NCBI GenBank assembly: GCA_964655065.1
Contig: CAZZLC010000014.1
Span: forward strand, 1-64,000
DNA from: DRPG01 sp964655065
GTDB taxonomy: Bacteria > Myxococcota_A > UBA796 > GCA-2862545
Direction of reading: 5' to 3'
DNA: 64,000 nucleotides
Of the stretch, positions 17,217 to 26,984 are shown piece after piece. Positions within the stretch are counted from its first letter, which is position 1; the number at the start of each line of letters is the position of its first letter. The position numbers and the translations under genes were made by a program. Under the pieces are notes generated by a model. It did no database searches, was not told where the DNA came from, and saw only the letters and a program-made list of their open reading frames with translations.

Positions 17217-18140
17217 ATGACCAACATCAGTCGTGACACCATGCTGAGGGTCCTCCGCGAGGCCACCGAAGGGGGCGCGCAGGAGGTCCACTTCAAGGTG
17301 CCCAACCGCCCGCTGATGCGTATGGGCAACGGGGTCCTCGTGCCGACGAACATGGCGCCGCTGAGTCCCGCTGACGTCAAGGCGGCCGTGTTCGCGCTGT
17401 GCGCCCTGGGCCACATCGAGATTCCGGTGGCGGCGATCACCGACTACGAGTTCTCGTTCGGGATCAACCAGCTCGGGCGGTTCCGCGCCTACATCTACAA
17501 GCAGCGCGGTAGCCTGGGCGCGGTGGTTCAGCGGGTGAACACCCAGGTCCCCTCGCTCTCCGAGCTGGGGCTCGATGCAGGTGTGGAGCGCTTCCTCGGG
17601 CGACCCGGGGTCTTGTTCGTCGCCGGGCAGCAGCGCATCGAGGTCTTGCACGCGTTGGTCCACGGCTTCAATGCGCGCGAACGGGCCAACGTGCTGATCC
17701 TCGAGACGCCCCTGACCTTCCTTCATCGCGACGCGATGGCGGCCATCGGCCACCGCGAGGTCGGTACCGACGTCCCGGACTTCCGGACCGGGATCGTCCA
17801 GGGCCTTCGGGTCGGCGCCAACCTGATCGCGGTCGGGGACCTCGACAGCGCGGAGACCGCCGACACGGTGCTGCTCGCGGGCGAACGCCAGATGCCGGTC
17901 ATCGCGGCGGTGGGCGCGCCCACGGCCGAGGAGGTGCCCTGGTTCGTCACCCGGATGTTCTTCGGGCAGCAGCGCGAGGACGTGCAGCGTCGCCTCGACC
18001 GCCAGTGGGTGGGCACCATCGCCGTGAGCCACGCGATTGCCGAGGTCGTGGATCCCCGGACGCCGGTTCGCCAGCTCACCGATCAGCAGCCCACGCAGGC
18101 GCTACCGGGCCCCGACGGCGATCCCGCGCCCACGGCATAG
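17217..18140 (+). CDS. PilT-like secretion ATPase lacking Walker A (pseudo-ATPase)
   Basis: A 307-residue protein that follows PilT/PilU retraction ATPases throughout. It has an N-terminal PAS-like region (QEVHFKVPNRPLMRMGNG), LGRFRAYIYKQRGSLGAVVQRV (87-107), FLHRDAMAAIGHREVGTDVPDF in the Asp/His-box region (168-189), and a Walker B-like IAVGDLDSAET (204-214). The Walker A site, normally GPTGSGKST, reads VAGQQRIEV (135-143), so the phosphate-binding Gly-Lys-Ser/Thr is gone. It probably cannot bind ATP normally and may be a structural or regulatory subunit. The ATG at 17217 follows AGGAG. No type IV pilus genes are adjacent. The reading frame is intact and well conserved, so this is not a decaying pseudogene. 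Confidence 0.82.
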   Translation: MTNISRDTMLRVLREATEGGAQEVHFKVPNRPLMRMGNGVLVPTNMAPLSPADVKAAVFALCALGHIEIPVAAITDYEFSFGINQLGRFRAYIYKQRGSLGAVVQRVNTQVPSLSELGLDAGVERFLGRPGVLFVAGQQRIEVLHALVHGFNARERANVLILETPLTFLHRDAMAAIGHREVGTDVPDFRTGIVQGLRVGANLIAVGDLDSAETADTVLLAGERQMPVIAAVGAPTAEEVPWFVTRMFFGQQREDVQRRLDRQWVGTIAVSHAIAEVVDPRTPVRQLTDQQPTQALPGPDGDPAPTA

Positions 18141-18194
18141 GCCGCTCCTCACCCGACCCGGGTTACCGTCCCGACAGCCCTCCTGGGAGCTGCC

Positions 18195-18692
18195 GTGAAG
18201 CTGAACATTCGCCACGAGTATGATTGTACCCCCGCCCGGTTCTGGGAGATGTACTGGGACGACGAGTTCGCCGCGATGCTGCGCGAAGGCTCGACGGTGC
18301 AGCGCGACGTCGTCGACGACCGCACCGAGGGGAGCCTGTCCATCCAGCGCATCCGCTTCACCCCCGAGCGTGAGCTTCCGTCGGCCGTCGCTGCGATCAT
18401 CGGGTCGAAGAAGCTCGTCTACGAACAGCAGAACGAGTACGATCCCGACAACGGGGTGTTGCGCTGGCAGGTCGTGCCCACCTTCCTCCCCGACAAGCTC
18501 GAGGCCGCCGGCACGGTGCGCGTCGAGGACCTGGGCGACGGGCGCTGCGCCCAGATCATCGAGGGCGAGATCACCGTGAGGGTGGCGTTCATCGGCGGTC
18601 AGATCGAGAAGGCGGTCGTCGGCGAGGTCGAGAAGAGCTGGGAGAAGACCGCCGAGACCGGGCGGAAGTGGCTGCAACGCCACACCGCGTGA
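18195..18692 (+). CDS. DUF2505 (SRPBCC-like) protein
   Basis: A 165-residue soluble protein with the DUF2505 pattern (KLNIRHEYDCTPARFWEMYWDDEF at the start, then IRFTPERELP and QIIEGEITVRVAFIGGQIEK). Members have an SRPBCC/START-like ligand-binding fold and no known function. It starts with GTG at 18195 after GGGAG, 54 bp behind the PilT-like gene on the same strand. It converges on the VWA lipoprotein with only 15 bp between stop codons. Confidence 0.82.
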   Translation: MKLNIRHEYDCTPARFWEMYWDDEFAAMLREGSTVQRDVVDDRTEGSLSIQRIRFTPERELPSAVAAIIGSKKLVYEQQNEYDPDNGVLRWQVVPTFLPDKLEAAGTVRVEDLGDGRCAQIIEGEITVRVAFIGGQIEKAVVGEVEKSWEKTAETGRKWLQRHTA

Positions 18693-18707
18693 GCCCGAAG
18701 GCCAACC

Positions 18708-19832
18708 TCACTCGGCTGGCTCTTCGGTCTCTTCCTCCTCCTCGCACTCGGGCAGGAGCTCCTTGCCCTCGCGGTCGACCTCGCGCTCGACGTCGAGCTT
18801 GATGGTGGCGGGCCGGCTGATGTCCTTCACCTCGAACTCGACCTCCCAGGTGTGGGGCTCGTTCGGGTTGAACGGCAAGCGCCAGCCGACAGTCTGCAGG
18901 ATCTCGAAGGACGACTGGGCGCGGCTGAACAGCCTCTCGATGTCGTTGCCCTCGAACACGGTGCCGCCACCCGCCTCGGCGAGCGAGTCGAGCGCGTCGC
19001 GATCGATGCTGCTCCCGAGACCGAGCAGGGCGACCTGGAGCCAGGGACGGTCGAGCATCAGCTGCTCGACGTCCTCGCGCGAGGTCGCGGTGGTCGGGAA
19101 GTTGTCGTAGGTGGCCCCGTTGATGGTCACGCCGTTCGGGGTGGGGGGCTCCGGGCTGTCGCGGCGAGAGATGTTGTCGCGGCCGTCGGTGAACACCGCG
19201 AGCAGGTGATTGTCGCGGTCACCCGCAGCCACGCCGTCGCGGCGCGTCTGGGTCGACTCCCGAATCGCGAAGTTCATCGCGGCGTAAAGACGGGTGAACC
19301 CGTCGGAATCCTCGGGGGGCTCCGGAATGTCCACGATGTCCTCGAAGGTCCAGTCGTCGGACGCCGCGCTCACCCACTGGTTGAACCAGATGACCTGCCA
19401 GGAGAAGTTTCCGGGCCGCTTCTCCCAGTCCGCCTCTCCCTGACGCAGGAGCTCCTGGGCCGATTCCTTCATCTGGTCGAACAGCCCCTGCTCCACCACC
19501 GACGTGGAGGCGTCGAGAAGCAGCGTCACGTGGAGGTCACTCGACAGGTTCTCGGAGGTGAGGTTCTGACCGCCCTCCCAGAGCCCGGAGCCTGGCCGCT
19601 CTCCGTCGATGAACTGCCGGATGGTCATGTCGCTCGCGCCGATGGCCTCGCCATCGATGTTCTTCACGACGAAGGACGCAAAGCCCTCCGTCGCATCACC
19701 ATCGATGCACAGCTCGAGCGTCCGCGTCTCCACGCCGGGGCGGTTCTTCGTGGCGGATACCGTCGGGAGTTGGTCGCCGTTGCAGCCGAGCACGAGGGCG
19801 GCCACGGCCGCGAGGGACACCAGGTGGCGCAT
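18708..19832 (-). CDS. Lipoprotein with von Willebrand A domain
   Basis: A 374-residue lipoprotein: signal peptide MRHLVSLAAVAALVLG with lipid-modified Cys17. A VWA domain follows, whose metal-ion-dependent adhesion site reads LLLDASTSV (Asp107, Ser109, Ser111), with the later FTDGRDN. The C-terminal third carries a strand-rich segment (HTWEVEFEVKDI) and ends in a Glu-rich tail. The ATG at 19832 is chosen over an upstream ATG because it yields the signal peptide and lies behind a GAGA-type ribosome site. It is 145 bp downstream of the first giant kinase gene and could be co-transcribed. A surface adhesion or scaffold role is inference. Confidence 0.85.
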   Translation of the reverse strand: MRHLVSLAAVAALVLGCNGDQLPTVSATKNRPGVETRTLELCIDGDATEGFASFVVKNIDGEAIGASDMTIRQFIDGERPGSGLWEGGQNLTSENLSSDLHVTLLLDASTSVVEQGLFDQMKESAQELLRQGEADWEKRPGNFSWQVIWFNQWVSAASDDWTFEDIVDIPEPPEDSDGFTRLYAAMNFAIRESTQTRRDGVAAGDRDNHLLAVFTDGRDNISRRDSPEPPTPNGVTINGATYDNFPTTATSREDVEQLMLDRPWLQVALLGLGSSIDRDALDSLAEAGGGTVFEGNDIERLFSRAQSSFEILQTVGWRLPFNPNEPHTWEVEFEVKDISRPATIKLDVEREVDREGKELLPECEEEEETEEPAE

Positions 19833-19977
19833 GGTCTCTCCAGAGTTGGGGCTCGGGCCCTCGAGGGGGGCGGGCCCGAAGACGAGGCAGGGGGCGTGTG
19901 GAAACGACACCGGAGGCCGAAGGAATCAGCCCGACACGGGGACGGTAGCACACGAGAGACCCATCTGACCGACCACG

Positions 19978-22900
19978 TCAACTGGTCCCTTCGGCGATCG
20001 CGCGAACACCTGGCCGGTCCTTGAGGGCACGAGCCATGTCCTTCGCCAGGGGCCCGAGCACGTCGCGGAGCCCCCGTTGCGCCGCGTCGCGGTGGTACGG
20101 ACGCCGATCCGCCGGGCCTCGCGTGGCGAGCAGCGCGTGCGCCTCGATGGACACAAGCGCGAACCCGTGGCGCTCGGCGAGCTCGACTGTGCTCGTGGCC
20201 AGGCCGCACGCGGCGTCGGCATCCTGAAGGGCGAGCCGCGCTCGGGCGAGGGCGAGACCGGTGTGAACCCGGGCGGGAACGGGGAGCCGGGGCAGCATGC
20301 GCTCGGCACGGTCGGCGATGGTGCGTGCGGTGTCTGCGTGGTCTGGCGCCTCGGCGATGGCGAGCAGTGCCTCGACGTGGGGCTTCACCCGCCAGGGATC
20401 GTGACTCGGAAGGGCCTCGAGCGCCTGTCGAGCGTAGACCCGCGCCTGCTCGGGGTCGCCACGGTCGAGCTCGAGCCGGACCAGCGCGACGAGCGCCGCC
20501 ACCTGTTCGTGGGCCAGCGACATCGACGCGGCCAGCCGTACGACCTCCTGCAGGGACGGTCGAGCCTCGCCGTGCAGGCCGAGATCGACCGCAGCAGCGC
20601 CCATGACTCGCATCGCTGGAAGCAGGCCGATGCGGTACTGAAGTGCGCGGGCGTGCTCGAGAGCGACGTGAGCTCGCTGGCGCGCCTCCACGGGTTGCCC
20701 TTGCCAGGTCAGGAGCTCGGCCAGCGAGGTGAGGGCGAGGCACCGTGCCCGCTTGTGCTTGAGCTCGCGAAAGATCCGCTCGGCCTCGGACAGCCGAGCC
20801 GAGGCCCCCGTGAGCTCGCCTCGCCAGGCCTCGGCCCGCGCGACCACTCCGAGCAGCTCCGCCCGACGGCTCGTCAGGTGCCGACCCTTCGCGATCTCCA
20901 GGCCTTCGGCGGCGAGCGGCTCGCTCTTCTCGGGCTTCCCCTCGGCCCACGCGATCTCGGCCAGGCACCACAGGCCATCGGCCATGCCCTCGCGGAAGTG
21001 GAGGTGCCGGCTCGTGTTCAGCGCGGTGTTCGCGAACTGGCGGCTCGACTCGAGCTCGCCGCGGTGTCGGAGCACCGTGGCCAGCCGAAGCTGGGCCTCG
21101 CAGGTGATGCGGGGGTTCGCGAGCTGCGAGGCGACGTCGAGCACTGCGCGCCACGCGACCTCCGCGTCGCTCCACTCCCCGCGATCGTGGAGCACCTGGG
21201 CGCGCACCGAGAGGTGGTCGTGACGGAACGAGGCGAACATCTCGTCGTCGAGCTCCGTGCGCGCGGACTCGGCGAGCGTGCCCGCACGCTCGGTGAGGTC
21301 CCAGGCCTCGGCCACGTGGGATCGGTCCGCGAGTCGCTTGGCGGCGGCCACGAGGTATCGGTAGGCCCGCCCTGCGTCCCCTGCCCGACGATAGTGGTCC
21401 CCGACGATCTCGAGGGCGGCGGGCTGGTTCGCGTAGTGGAGCTCCATCGCCGCGGCGAGCCGGCGGTGGAGCTCCGCGCGGCGCTCGGCGGAGAGGTCTC
21501 GATAGACCACGTCGGCGAGCTTGCGCTGCACCACTGACGCGTAGACGGTCGAGCCGACGTCCCGCATCCGCCCGATGCCAGCGGTGACGAGACCACGCAG
21601 GCGCTCCTGGACGACCTCCTCGTCCAGATCGAGGACCTCGATGAGGACGTCGATGTCGAGCTCTCGGGCCTCGACGGCCAGTACCTCGAGCACGGCGCGC
21701 TCCGGGGCGGGCACGCGGGCCAGCCGGTCGCGCATCATCTGGCGCACCTCGGGGGGGATGTCGAGATGGCCGTCCGCAATCTCGTCGGTCTGCATGCGGA
21801 GCTGCCAGCCGTCCCCGGTGCCGGGTACGCGGGTGACCGTGCCGCTCGACACGAGCTGCTGAACGAAGGCATCGAGCAGGAAGGCGTTGCCTTCTGTCTC
21901 GCGGAACAAGCGCGACGCGAGCTTGCGGGCGGCGAAGGTGTCGCCAACGAGTCGGGTCACCACCGCGATCACGTCCTCGCGGGACAGCGCCTCGACGCTC
22001 ATCTCCATGGGCGCGAGCCCCACGCCCTGCCCCGCCGACAGCGCATCGGCGGCGGGGTTGGCCCGGGAGCGGACGGACACGACGAGGAGCATGGGCAGCT
22101 CGAGCTCGCCGAGGACGCGGTGGGCGACCAGGGTCAGCGCCCGAATGGCTCGGGGGCTCGCCTCGTGCAGATCGTCGATCAGGACGAGTCGGGGCCCCTC
22201 GTCGAGCACCGACGCGAGCGCCCGCTGGCACGCGTCCACGATGGCTCCGATCTGGTCGGGGCCGATCGCGTCGAGGTTCAGCAGCCGCTGCAGCGCAGCC
22301 TTGAGGTGCGGCGAGCCCCGGCCGCCGAGGTCGTCGAGCGCTCGCATGGCAAGCCCGAGGAGCGTCGCGAACGGCAATCCGCCGGGATCGAAGCGGGCTG
22401 CCACCACGGGGATTCCTAGCGCCTGGGCGCGCTCCGCTGCAACCTCCAGCAGGCGCGTCTTGCCGACGCCGTCGTCGCCCTCGAGGACCATCATGCCCCC
22501 GCGGCTGGCGGTCAGGCCGGCGACCGCATCGGTGATCGCCTCGCGCTCGAGGTCGCGACCGACGAGGGGAATGCGCCAGCCGTCGACGGTCCGCGGCGCG
22601 GGCGTGCGCTCCTCGGCCTCCAGCCGGTAGAGGATCTCCTGCGCGGACTGGTAGCGATCGCGGGGGGCCTTCTGCAGGAGCCGGCGGCAGATCTCGTCGA
22701 GGTGCTCGGGGACGATCCGCAGGACGTCGCGCGGGGCGGGGGCCGGCCGATCACGGTGCAGCGCGAGGTAGCCAGCCATGTCCTGGGCGACGAAGGGCTG
22801 CTTCCCCGTGAGCATCGCGAACAGGATCACGCCGAGGCTGTACAGGTCGGAGCGGTGATCGAGTGGTCGGCCCGTGATCTGCTCGGGGCTCGCGTAGGCC

Positions 22901-23469
22901 CAGGTGCCGACCAGTGTGGTGGAGTGGTGCGGGTCGTGGCTCGGATCCAGGTCCTTGACGATCCCGAAGTCGGTCAACTTGCAGGCGCCGTCGCGGCCAA
23001 CGAGCACGTTGGAGGGCTTGAGGTCGCGGTGCACGAGCCCCCGACGGTGGATCGCGGAGAGCGCTCGGCACAGGTCGACGAGCACCTCCTCGACCCGCTG
23101 AAAGCGACGTTGGGGCTCCCACGTCCGGAACTCGCGCACCTGGCTGTGTAGGTCGGGTCCGTCGACGTACTCCATGGCGATGTAGGGATGGCCGTGGAGA
23201 TCGCCGTAGGCCTCGACGCGGATCACGTTGGGGTGGTGAATTCGCGACAGCGCGCGGAACTCTCGCCGAAACCGCGCGAGCCCTGTCTTGAACCGGGACT
23301 TGCGGAGCACCTTGAGAGCGACGAGCTGCCCGGCGGGATCCTTGGCGAGCAGCACGCGCGCCATTCCCCCCGAACCGATCGCACGGACGAAGATGTAGCT
23401 GCCGACCCGAGCCCCCGGCTCGAGCAGCATCCCACCCATCTCGATCGGGTCTTCGGAGGACGGACGCAC
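19978..23469 (-). CDS. Giant Ser/Thr kinase - STAND-type ATPase - TPR fusion (copy 1)
   Basis: A 1163-residue cytoplasmic protein. The kinase domain is at about 25-285: glycine loop IGSGGMARV, Lys53, HRDLKPSN (147-154), DFG (167-169), ASPEQ. The ATPase of the AAA_16/STAND class spans about 303-620, with VGRDLERE, Walker A GDDGVGKT (331-338) and Walker B RLVLIDDLHE. A long helical TPR-rich region (about 660-1163) ends in repeated tetratricopeptide-like units. The layout recalls PknK and MalT-type STAND regulators, but there is no C-terminal DNA-binding domain. GTG at 23469 is the likely start; internal ATGs at codons 11 and 14 are alternatives. It lies 31 bp behind copy 2, so the two are probably one transcript. 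Confidence 0.92.
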   Translation of the reverse strand: MRPSSEDPIEMGGMLLEPGARVGSYIFVRAIGSGGMARVLLAKDPAGQLVALKVLRKSRFKTGLARFRREFRALSRIHHPNVIRVEAYGDLHGHPYIAMEYVDGPDLHSQVREFRTWEPQRRFQRVEEVLVDLCRALSAIHRRGLVHRDLKPSNVLVGRDGACKLTDFGIVKDLDPSHDPHHSTTLVGTWAYASPEQITGRPLDHRSDLYSLGVILFAMLTGKQPFVAQDMAGYLALHRDRPAPAPRDVLRIVPEHLDEICRRLLQKAPRDRYQSAQEILYRLEAEERTPAPRTVDGWRIPLVGRDLEREAITDAVAGLTASRGGMMVLEGDDGVGKTRLLEVAAERAQALGIPVVAARFDPGGLPFATLLGLAMRALDDLGGRGSPHLKAALQRLLNLDAIGPDQIGAIVDACQRALASVLDEGPRLVLIDDLHEASPRAIRALTLVAHRVLGELELPMLLVVSVRSRANPAADALSAGQGVGLAPMEMSVEALSREDVIAVVTRLVGDTFAARKLASRLFRETEGNAFLLDAFVQQLVSSGTVTRVPGTGDGWQLRMQTDEIADGHLDIPPEVRQMMRDRLARVPAPERAVLEVLAVEARELDIDVLIEVLDLDEEVVQERLRGLVTAGIGRMRDVGSTVYASVVQRKLADVVYRDLSAERRAELHRRLAAAMELHYANQPAALEIVGDHYRRAGDAGRAYRYLVAAAKRLADRSHVAEAWDLTERAGTLAESARTELDDEMFASFRHDHLSVRAQVLHDRGEWSDAEVAWRAVLDVASQLANPRITCEAQLRLATVLRHRGELESSRQFANTALNTSRHLHFREGMADGLWCLAEIAWAEGKPEKSEPLAAEGLEIAKGRHLTSRRAELLGVVARAEAWRGELTGASARLSEAERIFRELKHKRARCLALTSLAELLTWQGQPVEARQRAHVALEHARALQYRIGLLPAMRVMGAAAVDLGLHGEARPSLQEVVRLAASMSLAHEQVAALVALVRLELDRGDPEQARVYARQALEALPSHDPWRVKPHVEALLAIAEAPDHADTARTIADRAERMLPRLPVPARVHTGLALARARLALQDADAACGLATSTVELAERHGFALVSIEAHALLATRGPADRRPYHRDAAQRGLRDVLGPLAKDMARALKDRPGVRAIAEGTS

Positions 23470-23500
23470 CAGGCTCCCGCGAGGTTGACGCCTTCACGTA

Positions 23501-26500
23501 TCAGTCGGGTGAGACCACCGTCACGATGCCGGGTCGACGTCGGAAGTGCTCGGCCGCCTGCGGTGGCAGCACGGGAAGCAGGCGTCGGGCCAGCTGACGC
23601 ACCTGCTCTGTGCTCTCGCGAGCCGCGGGGTGGGTCTCGCCTGCCTCGATCTGCTGCCGCAGCAGCCACACCTCGAGCCGGAGCCCGTCTGCGGGCACGA
23701 TCGCCTCGAGGTGCTCGAGGGCCTTGCGGGCCACCACGTCGGCGAGGTCGCCCTGGCGAGCCAGGAACAGCGCCTTGATCGCGTCGACGAAGAGATTGGT
23801 CTGAACCAGTACGTCGAGCGGTCGCGCGTCCTGCAGGGTCTGCTCGCACATCGTGCGCGTGCGGGCAGCGTCGTCGGTCGCCGAGATTCGCGCGCGAAGC
23901 AGCGTCAGCTGGGCGAGGGGCGTGCTGATGGGGCTCTCGACGAGGTCCTCGACCGTGGGCAGGGCTTGCCAGGCGTCGGCGGGCTGGCCGAGGTCGAGGA
24001 GCACCCGCGCCGCGCGGAGCCGAGCGTCGGCGCAGGGACGGCTCGACGCGCCCGCGAACACCATGCACTGGTGCACCGCGGCGAGCGCCTCGGCGTGGTC
24101 ACCCAGCCCGGCCTGGACCTCCGCGAGCTGGGCGTAGGCGATGGGCATGCGGTCGGCCATGCCGTGGGTCTTCGCGAGCTCGACCAACAGCTCTGCGCGG
24201 TACAGCGCCCGACCGTACTGCCCCTGCGCGAGATCGATGGTGGCGGCCCGCGCGAGCACCCCGGCCCGCACCCGGTAGTCGCCATCGTCGTGGTGAAGCA
24301 GATCGTCTGCCCTCGCGAGCAGGGCGCTCGCCGCTTCGAGCTGCCCCCGAAGTCCCCGGAGGTGGCCCACCCCGCGCAGGGCCCGGGCCTCGGCATCGGG
24401 GTTGCCGAGCTCGGTGGCGAGACCGTGCGCTTCGGTCCAGAGACGCTCGGCCTCTTCGAGCGCACCGCGCTGGAGCTGCACGTCGGCCAGCGTCCGGAGG
24501 GTGCTGGCCCGGTCGGGCGCCCCCTGACCGAGGTGGTCGAGCGCCTCTCGGAGCAGCGGCTCGGCCTCCGCGTAGCGACCGAGCCGGTGATGAGCGCGTC
24601 CGAGCGAACCGAGGCAACGGGAGATCGAGTCCTGGTCACCGTCTTCGCGGGCGACGGCCACCGCGTCGGTGAGCGGCGCGATCGCGTCGGCCCAGGCGCG
24701 ACGCGAGGCCAGCGCCTCGCCCTTCAAGAGGTACTGCCATCGTCGGTTGCGCAGGGTCTCCGTGGGGTCGCCGAGCGAGGCGGCCTGGGCCTCGATCGAC
24801 TCTGCAAACCGGCAGATCTCGATCACCTCCGAGTAGAGCCCCTCCCGGGCCGAGCGGCGGGCGGCCTCGACGTAGCGAGGCCAGGCCTCGCCCACGCGGC
24901 CCGCGAGCCGCAGGTGGTGGGCGACCTCGAGTGCGTTCGCCCGACGTCGCCGGGCCTGCAGCGACTGGGCGAGCCGGAGGTGGAGCTCCGGCTCGATCTC
25001 GGGCGGAACGAGGGTGCGGATGACCCGAGGGGCACAGGGGTCGGCCAACGACACGAGCTCCTGGTGCTCGTCGGTGTGGCGGTCGAGCAGGCCGATCTCC
25101 ACGAGGTCGTCGACGGCACGCGCGATGCTGGGGTCGTCGGGAAAGCAGCGTTCGACGAGGGCGCCTCCGGCCGGCCGATCGAGCAGAGCGAGGAGCTGGA
25201 CGATCTCGCGTTCGGTGGCCGACAGCTCGACCACCTGGTGCTCGATCCGGCGGGCGACCTGGGCGGGAACGGGCAGGTCCTCCTTGCGGAGTGCCTCCAG
25301 GGACCGACGGGCCTTGAGCTGATCGCCATCCGGGACGAGCCAGCCTTCGAGGATCAGGGCGTCGAGCTGATCGGCCATGGGGCCGGGCATTCCGCCGTAG
25401 ACGGCGTGGAGCCGCCGGCCGAGCGCGGGAGCGGCGGGCCCGGACACCCCCCGGTCCCGCACCATGGCGATGCACGACTTGGCGTCGAGCGGGCCGAGCT
25501 CGAGCACGGTGGACGGGAGGCCGGTCGACGACCCGCTCTGAAGGGCGGACAGCTCGCCCTCGACCTCACTGGCCGTGTAGACGAGGAGCAAGGGGAGCCC
25601 CTCTACGGCCACGCGGTTCCGCACCAGACGCGCGAGCTCCCGCACGTCGACGGCGGGGGCGCGATCGAGGTCGTCCACGGCGAGAACCACGGGGCCGTCG
25701 GGGCGGCTCGCGAGGAGCGCGACCAGATCCTCGGCGCTGGGGGTAGCGGCCCCGAGGGTTTCGCCCAGCTCGGCGACCACGGACGTCGCCGTGCTGTCCG
25801 CTCGCGAGAGCGTCGCCCCCTGTGAGCGGACCTGATCGAGCACGACATCGAGTGCGTGGGACTTCCCGGCTCCTCGCGGGCCTTGCAACACCAGCACGCC
25901 CCCCGCTCCGCCCTTGAGCGCGTTGAGGGTGACCGTGAAGTCGTGCAGCACGTCGTCGCGACCACGGAGCGGCGGCAGATCGTTGCTGTCGCTCCGATCC
26001 AGCGCCTGGAGCACCGAGTGCGCGTTCGGGTAGCGGAAGGTGCGATCCTTCTGGAGCAGTCGATGGGCGAGTCGCTCGAAGATCAGAGGCGCGCGCGGCT
26101 CGAGCTCGGTGATGGGCTTCGGGACCTCGGTGAGATGGCGTGCGAGGTAGCCGGCCACGCTCTCGGCCTCGATGGGCCGCCGGAACGTGCACATCACGTA
26201 GAGCACCGCGCCGAGCCCGTACAGATCGGCGCGTCGGTCGACGTTCTCGTCGGTGATGAGCTCGGGGGCCATGAACGCGACGGTGCCCACGAGCCGACCG
26301 GCGAGGGTGAGCTGGGTCGAGGCGGTAGAGTCGGCCTTCACCACGCCGAAGTCCGAGATCTTGGGGCGCCCGTCGCGGGTGAGCAGCACGTTCGACGGCT
26401 TGAGATCGCGGTGGATGAGGCCGAGATCGTGGACGTAGGCGAGGCCGCGGCACAGGTCCCGGAGGATCGCCTCGATGCGCGCGAACCGATCCGGGACGTC

Positions 26501-26863
26501 TTGCTCCTGCCACCGCAGGATCTGCGTCTCCAGGTCCGTGCCGTCGACTAGCTCCATCGCGAGCCACGGGTAGCCGTCGTCGACGCCCGCTTCGAAGACC
26601 TTGACGACGTTCTCGTGGTCCATGCGAGCCAACGCCCGGTACTCTCTGGTGAACCGCCGCACGTCCTCCGGGAGCACCCGGATCGGGTTGACGATCTTGA
26701 GGGCGACCAGCTCGCCGCTACCGCTCTGCGCCCGGTACACCGAGGCCATCCCGCCCGTGCCGATCAGGCTGAGGATCGTGTACCCGGCAACCGTGTCACC
26801 TGGTCCAGGAGGGGGGCCCAGCGCCGTTCCCCAGTTCGCTTCGGTGTGGCTCGAGATGCGCAC
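23501..26863 (-). CDS. Giant Ser/Thr kinase - STAND-type ATPase - TPR fusion (copy 2)
   Basis: A 1120-residue paralogue of its neighbours. The kinase domain spans about 27-290, with IGTGGMASV, Lys56, HRDLKPSN (151-158), DFG (171-173) and MAPE. The ATPase module spans about 298-600, with Walker A GPRGAGKS (328-335) and Walker B VVLAVDDLDR. TPR-like helices run from about 640 to the end. Domain boundaries sit at nearly the same residue numbers in all three copies, but the ATPase and TPR parts have diverged, which suggests an old duplication with different partners. The start is GTG at 26863. It is upstream of copy 1 and downstream of the acyl-CoA dehydrogenase on the same strand. Confidence 0.92.
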   Translation of the reverse strand: MRISSHTEANWGTALGPPPGPGDTVAGYTILSLIGTGGMASVYRAQSGSGELVALKIVNPIRVLPEDVRRFTREYRALARMDHENVVKVFEAGVDDGYPWLAMELVDGTDLETQILRWQEQDVPDRFARIEAILRDLCRGLAYVHDLGLIHRDLKPSNVLLTRDGRPKISDFGVVKADSTASTQLTLAGRLVGTVAFMAPELITDENVDRRADLYGLGAVLYVMCTFRRPIEAESVAGYLARHLTEVPKPITELEPRAPLIFERLAHRLLQKDRTFRYPNAHSVLQALDRSDSNDLPPLRGRDDVLHDFTVTLNALKGGAGGVLVLQGPRGAGKSHALDVVLDQVRSQGATLSRADSTATSVVAELGETLGAATPSAEDLVALLASRPDGPVVLAVDDLDRAPAVDVRELARLVRNRVAVEGLPLLLVYTASEVEGELSALQSGSSTGLPSTVLELGPLDAKSCIAMVRDRGVSGPAAPALGRRLHAVYGGMPGPMADQLDALILEGWLVPDGDQLKARRSLEALRKEDLPVPAQVARRIEHQVVELSATEREIVQLLALLDRPAGGALVERCFPDDPSIARAVDDLVEIGLLDRHTDEHQELVSLADPCAPRVIRTLVPPEIEPELHLRLAQSLQARRRRANALEVAHHLRLAGRVGEAWPRYVEAARRSAREGLYSEVIEICRFAESIEAQAASLGDPTETLRNRRWQYLLKGEALASRRAWADAIAPLTDAVAVAREDGDQDSISRCLGSLGRAHHRLGRYAEAEPLLREALDHLGQGAPDRASTLRTLADVQLQRGALEEAERLWTEAHGLATELGNPDAEARALRGVGHLRGLRGQLEAASALLARADDLLHHDDGDYRVRAGVLARAATIDLAQGQYGRALYRAELLVELAKTHGMADRMPIAYAQLAEVQAGLGDHAEALAAVHQCMVFAGASSRPCADARLRAARVLLDLGQPADAWQALPTVEDLVESPISTPLAQLTLLRARISATDDAARTRTMCEQTLQDARPLDVLVQTNLFVDAIKALFLARQGDLADVVARKALEHLEAIVPADGLRLEVWLLRQQIEAGETHPAARESTEQVRQLARRLLPVLPPQAAEHFRRRPGIVTVVSPD

Positions 26864-26984
26864 CTCGACGGGACGATTCGCGTCGCTTCGAGGATCCTAC
26901 CGCACTGGACGACGAAGGGAACTGCGAGGGCGGCCTCTGGTCTCACCCTCGGGAGACGGCGGGGCCGCCGAGCCGGTGTCTTGC

